From Lutraria lutraria (lineage: Eukaryota > Mollusca > Bivalvia > Venerida > Mactridae), in contig OZ026844.1 in assembly GCA_964023205.1 (NCBI GenBank), forward strand, positions 10,340,790 through 10,404,789: a DNA stretch of 64,000 nucleotides, read 5' to 3'. The notes under the pieces were generated by a model, which saw nothing but the letters and a program-made list of their open reading frames with translations, had not been told where the DNA came from and did not search any database. The position numbers and the translations under genes are program-made. Position 1 is the stretch's first letter, and each line of letters opens with the position of its first letter. This document shows, piece by piece, positions 58,691 through 64,000 of the stretch.

Positions 58691-59202
58691 AGGCAGCCAG
58701 AAAAGTGCAAAAGTTGTTTGTATGAACAACACAGAAACATGCACTCTTACCTATACATTAACATTAGATTTGTCCTTGACTGGCTGATCAATATCGGCCA
58801 CTTAAACTCATTGGTGAAAGAAAGTTTTATATACATTATAAACTATGTGTACCTACAGACTTAAAAGACAAAATAGACAATAGGACCCTGTAATCTCTAA
58901 TGGACATGTATCATACATGTACCAGGTGAGTTAGAACTACTTTTTCTACTGAAATCTAGGTATACATATGGTATTAATGTTTTCATTAACTACACAAACT
59001 TTTTCATGCATTGCACACAATATAAACAGACAGTGAAATAATAACAAGGAGATAATAATGAGAGATTACTGTAGATACCAAGGTGAGATCTCATTATGAA
59101 GCATAGAGTATGGAGGCTGATCAGGCCCCGAGGTTATAAAACTTGAGATTGGTCTCCGATCTCAAATCACATATCTTGTCTTTTAACGTTTCTAAATTAA
59201 TT

Positions 59203-59277
59203 ATAATCAGACAATAATGGTATTATTGATACAGTGATTTAATCACTGTATCAATAATACCATTATTTTCTGATTAT
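59203..59277. repeat. Near-perfect hairpin
   Basis: Arms of about 36 bases: taatcagacaataatggtat continuing tattgatacagtgatt, then almost at once its reverse complement with one visible mismatch. There is essentially no loop. Confidence 0.85.
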
Positions 59278-60254
59278 AAGCAGAGCCCTCGTGGGGGGTT
59301 CAGGGGAAGCAAAACGATTTTGAGCATTTTCAGGTCCTTCTGTAATGCATTTCAGCAATACAAATTCATGATTTTTTTTCAAAAACTCACTATGTTTTTC
59401 TCTCCATATTTCTAAAAAAGATGATAATAGCTAGTTAATACACAGTATTCAGGGTGTTCATTTGACTCGAGCTTCCGGGTTTTGACGCACGAAAATCTCA
59501 AAAGTATTGTTTTTGACTCTTCAAAAATATGCCGTGTGCGTCAATTTTGACCCGGGGGAATTTCCACCAAAGCGTCAAAAATAAACATCAATGCGTTAAT
59601 AACCCGTCAGAGATCAGTATGTAAGCGCGTGTCGCATCGCTGATTAGTCAGGACCAAATGCCATGACCTCCATGACGTATTGTAATAAACTCTACACGCG
59701 CTAATAAGGTTAGAGTAGGTAGTACACATTCGGCATATATGTGACAGTTAGTTTATAACACGTGTTTAATGACACTATAGAAGCTGATTGTTTACGAGTG
59801 GGATCTATTGCATAGATAATAAAGCCTGTTTGAAACACTTACTTTAGGACAATCAACGTTGATTGTTCGCGAGAAGGATAATTTAATCAACAGAAACATC
59901 GGATTCGGAGTCCTTTGATGTTATCCAAAGAAGGTTGTGTCAATCGGCGAGTGATAATCATTTTGCCTTTGTTTTACCGATTTCAATACGTCAAAATGTA
60001 TTGCTACCTATGTTTAAAAAGTTGCTGATAATTATTCATTTGATGGGACCCATTAACTAATTAATTGTCAACGATTTAGAAGTTCATAAGCTTCGATTGA
60101 CTTCGAGTTTTAAGCTAAATATTACTCGAATTTTCGTTCTGCAATTGCAAATACTCTAGTGTGTATAGACGCTTGTTAACCAAGCATTAGTGAATAGGAA
60201 AAACGCCCAAGTGATCCAGATACTGGGATGTGCTAACAGCCATCCCAATCCGTA

Positions 60255-60275
60255 CCCCCCCCCCCCCCCCCCCCC
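60255..60275 (+). repeat. Poly-C homopolymer of 21 bases
   Basis: An uninterrupted run of C inside the insert of the fold-back element. Such tracts are prone to length change and sequencing error. Confidence 0.9.
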
Positions 60276-60852
60276 AAAGATTTACATCGATCTGGCGGCT
60301 TTAAATCCGGATTTCCGGAATATTACAACCCCTGAGTGATTATGTCAGCATAAATGGTCTGAACATGTGACTAAATATTAATCAGCTTTATCTTTTCAAC
60401 TGTAATAATTTGAGGAGGGAATTGAGATTTGAGCTCAGAGACTGTTCTCAAGTTTTATAACCTCGAGGCATGGTCTTAGCTGTGATACTATGCTGTAGAC
60501 ACAGGCCATATTATCACATCATAGTCACATTAACTTGACACAATAGCAAGTCCTAAACCACATTTCAGTACTGAAAGCATTCATGAGTGTTACATGCCCC
60601 CATTATTACAGCTTAACAATAAAATCAAAAAGTCTTTAAGTGATCTCTACAGTAAGTCAGAACACTTTTTTAACAGTAATTTGTCTACCTTTATATAGAT
60701 GATTGGTGAATATATACATGGACTAAATGACTTTATAAAATCATTCCTTAGTCTTTGCGCTTCCAATCAAAATGAAAGAATCAAGGCTTAAATTAACCGT
60801 AGAGTATTTTAGATTTTTCATGCATTTAATTAATAAGAATGATATTACAATA

Positions 60853-61027
60853 CAGTAAAACCTTGATTACTTGATGTCCGATTATCCGAATACCCTATAT
60901 TATCCAAATAAGATCAACGGTCCTGATTACGACTCTTAGTATATATTTTATCATGGAAATGGATTAATTTAATTATATCCGAATGATTTTTTCGGACCCT
61001 AAGATTTCAAATAATCTGGTTTTAATG
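60853..61027. mobile_element. Small MITE, CAGTAAAACCTTG family
   Basis: Begins CAGTAAAACCTTGATTACTT after TA (60851-60852) and ends with the reverse complement of CATTAAAACCAGATTATTTG next to TA. Internal gtccgattatccgaata is typical of Tigger-derived fragments. Confidence 0.65.
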
Positions 61028-61406
61028 TAATTAGATAATGAAACAGGAATGATTTTATGACAGTGCTTAAAATGTTAGATGTGAAATTGAAAGTAGGTTA
61101 AACAGGCAGCCAGTTACTATGACAACACTCATATTGTAGGTCAAAGTTATTGTCATGGAAACAGAAACTTGGCTGCTTAGAAACTCTATAAAGAATTAAA
61201 AACATGGGGTGACAGTTAGTGTACATTATAAAAATATATAGAATCAGGCTTTTTTGTAAGCGTACACAAATATTGGAACAGTATATAGGCATATGTACAC
61301 ATACAGCAACTAAAAATAGAATATACAAGAGAGCCTTTGTGTGCGCAAATACAGAAATACATAGTGGTTGACATTAAGAGAACTACGAGTCATTGTCTTA
61401 ACATAC

Positions 61407-61558
61407 GCGCAAATTGCTCTTCTTTGACCTTATCGCCTCCAAATATGGCCGAGACCCGTCGTCTACGGAGATCGGCTTCAGACATTTGGCCTTTGACCCC
61501 CAGATTAGAGGTTTGCTTAGAATTGAGGTCAGTATTTGTTTGAGATCTCTCCCCCACA
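61407..61558 (-). CDS. Orphan candidate exon on the dynein strand
   Basis: The minus strand is open here and reads VGERSQTNTDLNSKQTSNL followed by GVKGQMSEADLRRRRVSAI and FGGDKVKEEQFA. It ends at a good donor (GTATGT) at 61406 and could begin after an AG at 61560-61559. The composition is hydrophilic and unlike the surrounding AT-rich DNA. I do not recognise a family. Its 3' phase (one base left over) fits the 5' phase of the dynein exon at 57099, so it could be an alternative or extra dynein exon, or belong to another minus-strand gene. The acceptor is weak. Confidence 0.35.
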
Positions 61559-64000
61559 CTGCTATGTATAGTTGACTGGCGGGATAACACACGATTTATA
61601 ATACCTGGTTAAGTCAACAAATCACATGTTATACATATTTATGATCATTTATACATGGGTAAAGTAAAGCAGGCAATTTACTGAAGTGAATAACATTTAG
61701 GGGTAAAAGTTGGAAATTAAAAAAAAAAAATGTTTGGCTAGAGAATCACAAATTAGCAACATTGTCAAGGGCTCCTTCCCCTCCCATTCCTCACTGGATT
61801 TTACATGATTGGGGAAAAAAACCTTTCCAGACATTAAAAAACTGAAAACTTTTACCCCTACATTTATGATGTAACAGTATATACAATATAACATGTACAA
61901 ATGATGAATTTACCATTTGAGTATGTTGGTTAGATAACAAGGAATGAATTAGAATTACAAATCTTTAATAAATGTGTAGTTCATAAGTATAGTTCAAAAG
62001 AAAAAAATCAACAATTCATCTGAAAAAGAAAACCTTTAGATATATACAGACAAACAAATTACATAATTCACAAGTGCAACTAAAAAAAATAACATATAGT
62101 AAATATAACACAACAAAACTATGTATAAAAATTCAAGAACTTAACATGCCTTAACTAAAAGCACAATGTACAACTAGATTAATAAAGATTCAAATGATTT
62201 GTGAAGTTATTCCAGAGAAAAACTGTCTAAAACATATTGTTAGTTACTAGATCAATTTTTAAAACCTACTCCAGCTAGGTGCTCAGATTCATTTCAAACA
62301 CACATGTAATTATATTATGAATGACATTGCACAACAAGAGCACTGTCAGCGATGCCAATGCTCATCTATTCACCACCTTACTGAGATCTATCCACCTATG
62401 AAGTTTCATGTTGCTACCTCTTATTATTTCTGAGCTATGAGCTATATTAAAGTTTTTGCACGTCACAGACGCCACAGTGATGACAATATCCCAGCCAGCA
62501 TTGGTATATCGGATAGATATCGGTTATCGAACAGCATATCGGCATAATGGCTAGATGTATATCCGATATCTATCCGTGATTGCATGATGATTCATTTTTC
62601 CCCAAATTTCGTTAATCAGTAGATAAAATATAAAAGAGAAATGCATTTTATGATGGTAAGGATATGTAATTTAGTATTTTGACGTTAAATAAAGAAAAAA
62701 TAAAACCGTTGACGGGCCGATCGCGGTCCGATATCGAGGTAAAACACGTGATAATTTCGTTTGATTTGTTTTATTGTTCTGTAGCCAACCGGTCGGCGCG
62801 AGAAAGAGACAAAGAAACTTAGACTGTCGATTTATTTTACTCCAGGTAAAAAACGTTAAATAATATCATGTTCAACGTAGAATGTTTTCTGGAGTTCGAT
62901 TTTTTACGCCAAGATTGAAACCGGCACGTGCACATGATAGCTTAGACATTTATTTGTATTTGAAAATGTAATGAGATTTCGCGATAAATGTGTAAACTAA
63001 GAACTGTTTCAACATAGTTTTAAACTTTGTTAGGCTTGTTTCTTCAGTGAATTATTTTCAATATCAAGATTTAGGCTCGCATTTTACTTTATTTGAAGTG
63101 TACATAAAATTACAGCGATATCGGTTGAAATTGGAAAATGATGTCTTTGAATTTGAATTGTTTTTCTTACAGGTCAGCTAATGTTGGTGACTCACTATTA
63201 AAACCATGGTAAAGAGAATAATGAAAGAAGTTGCCCATAACAGAATGACTATAGAGTTAAATTGGACTGGGGCGTAGAAAGGGATCTGTGATGACTTGTG
63301 GTTCGCTGAAATTTAGTTCAGCTATTCTTTGTAAGTTTTTTTATGAAGTTGATGAATATTGAGTGCAATGTGTTTTGTTTTGCATCAGTTATTCTAATAA
63401 GTTCATATACTTGCTTGAGTATTAAGAAAGCTGAGAACTTATATTTATGCACTCCCAAGTTAATTTCCTGGGTCAAACTCATCAATACTTAGTGCCCTTA
63501 TGAAATGAGAGAAAGTTTCTCAGTTTCGGACAGGGGTCCTTCTCTGTTCATTGGGAAAAAACCTTTGCCTGTTGAGTTTTTGAAGGAATATCCCGAAATT
63601 TGCGGTTTCGGGTATTAAAGAGCTGCTAGTGTAAATTTTGACTTTCTGATACTGTATGATTTTAGATAAATTTTCAATTGGGAAGGGCCTTTTATTTTTA
63701 AAGACCCTGTTAATGAACAATGTCAGCCATTACAGCTAGCATTATTAGTTTGGTAGGCATACTGCATAACAATTTAACAGTTTTCTATACATGCAAGATG
63801 TAATTGCTATGCTGTAATGCATATTATTCATGTTTCTGGAGCACTGAAGAGAAACTACCAACAGACCAACATACATGATTCTGAGTTCTTTAGATAAAAT
63901 CACAGTTGGACCATCAGACCAAGAAGTAGTAGTGACAACTATGCATCATGATTATGCAACAGTTCTAATTGACTTACAAGTGAAAACTTTATTCAGTCTC
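61559..64000. other. Right end: no confirmed gene
   Basis: An interspersed repeat (agagcactgtcagcgatgcc) lies near 62336-62470 and a palindromic block at 62509-62570. A CpG-richer patch spans about 62700-62850, with a donor-like ccag/gtaaaa near 62846 and an acceptor-like ttcttacag/gtcagc near 63174. These could be a 5' UTR exon pair of a plus-strand gene, but no coding exon follows within the window. Confidence 0.35.
62509..62570. repeat. Inverted repeat
   Basis: Arms cggatagatatcgg and ccgatatctatccg are exact reverse complements separated by about 35 bases. Confidence 0.75.

Larger units (their letters stand above)
59124..60473. mobile_element. Fold-back element with about 50-base inverted ends, carrying a roughly 1-kb insert
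   Basis: The left end ccccgaggttataaaacttg answers the right end's reverse complement cctcgaggttataaaacttg. The inverted similarity continues through the 'ctcaaat' block. Compared with 12840-13073, sequence from about 59280 to 60335 is additional. Confidence 0.65.
57100..61406. other. Region upstream of the first visible dynein exon: probable long intron
   Basis: The dynein exon at 57099 needs an upstream exon (the LSPG-type segment before SLGQGQGP). I searched the minus strand and did not find it. The region holds a MITE (57163-57341), a SINE tail (57868-58000), an interspersed repeat (58445-58690), a fold-back element (59124-60473) and a further MITE (60853-61027). Confidence 0.5.

Overview
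The window is AT-rich, intron-dense animal DNA, most likely from a bivalve mollusc. That placement is inference. It rests on the gene types (a large M1 aminopeptidase and an axonemal dynein), short exons in long introns, and repeats of the kinds that crowd bivalve introns: tRNA-derived SINEs, repeats opening with runs like tatgcccc, a repeat that starts and ends with agctcacca-like ends, and many TA-flanked MITEs. No species is claimed.

Two protein-coding genes meet tail to tail. On the plus strand, 3403 to 44060 carries 33 exons of an M1 (aminopeptidase N/ERAP-type) gene whose 5' end lies left of the window. All exons join in one open frame of 1432 residues with GT/AG junctions. They encode the rear half of one aminopeptidase unit (about 544 residues) followed by a complete second unit (about 888 residues, with GAMEN, HELAH and the downstream Glu). 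Exon 14 (15309-15705) holds the end of unit 1 and the start of unit 2 with no intron or stop between them, so this is a tandem-unit enzyme rather than two neighbouring genes. On the minus strand, 57099 down to 47186 carries the last 11 exons (575 residues) of an axonemal inner-arm dynein heavy chain, closest by eye to DNAH3.

The aminopeptidase intron 20394-30918 is occupied by an antisense Ngaro-type tyrosine-recombinase retrotransposon (20817-30756). It has split direct repeats (A1-ORFs-B1-A2-B2), Gag with a Cys/His finger, reverse transcriptase/RNase H, a tyrosine recombinase and an SGNH hydrolase. Its gag is split by a nested pogo/Tigger-type DNA transposon (27487-30105) with TA target duplication, long inverted repeats and a 542-residue DDE transposase ending in a PHD-like finger.

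Other introns hold two copies of a PIF/Harbinger-like element with TWA duplications (940-2394 and 40778-42298), a TTAA-flanked piggyBac-like element (7099-8241), a hAT-like element (31342-31832), several MITE families ending in CAGT next to TA, three SINE families and fold-back elements. The right end (57.1-64 kb) shows no recognised dynein exon. It holds one orphan candidate exon (61407-61558), a nested palindromic element with a 21-base poly-C tract, and a CpG-richer patch near 62.7-62.85 kb.
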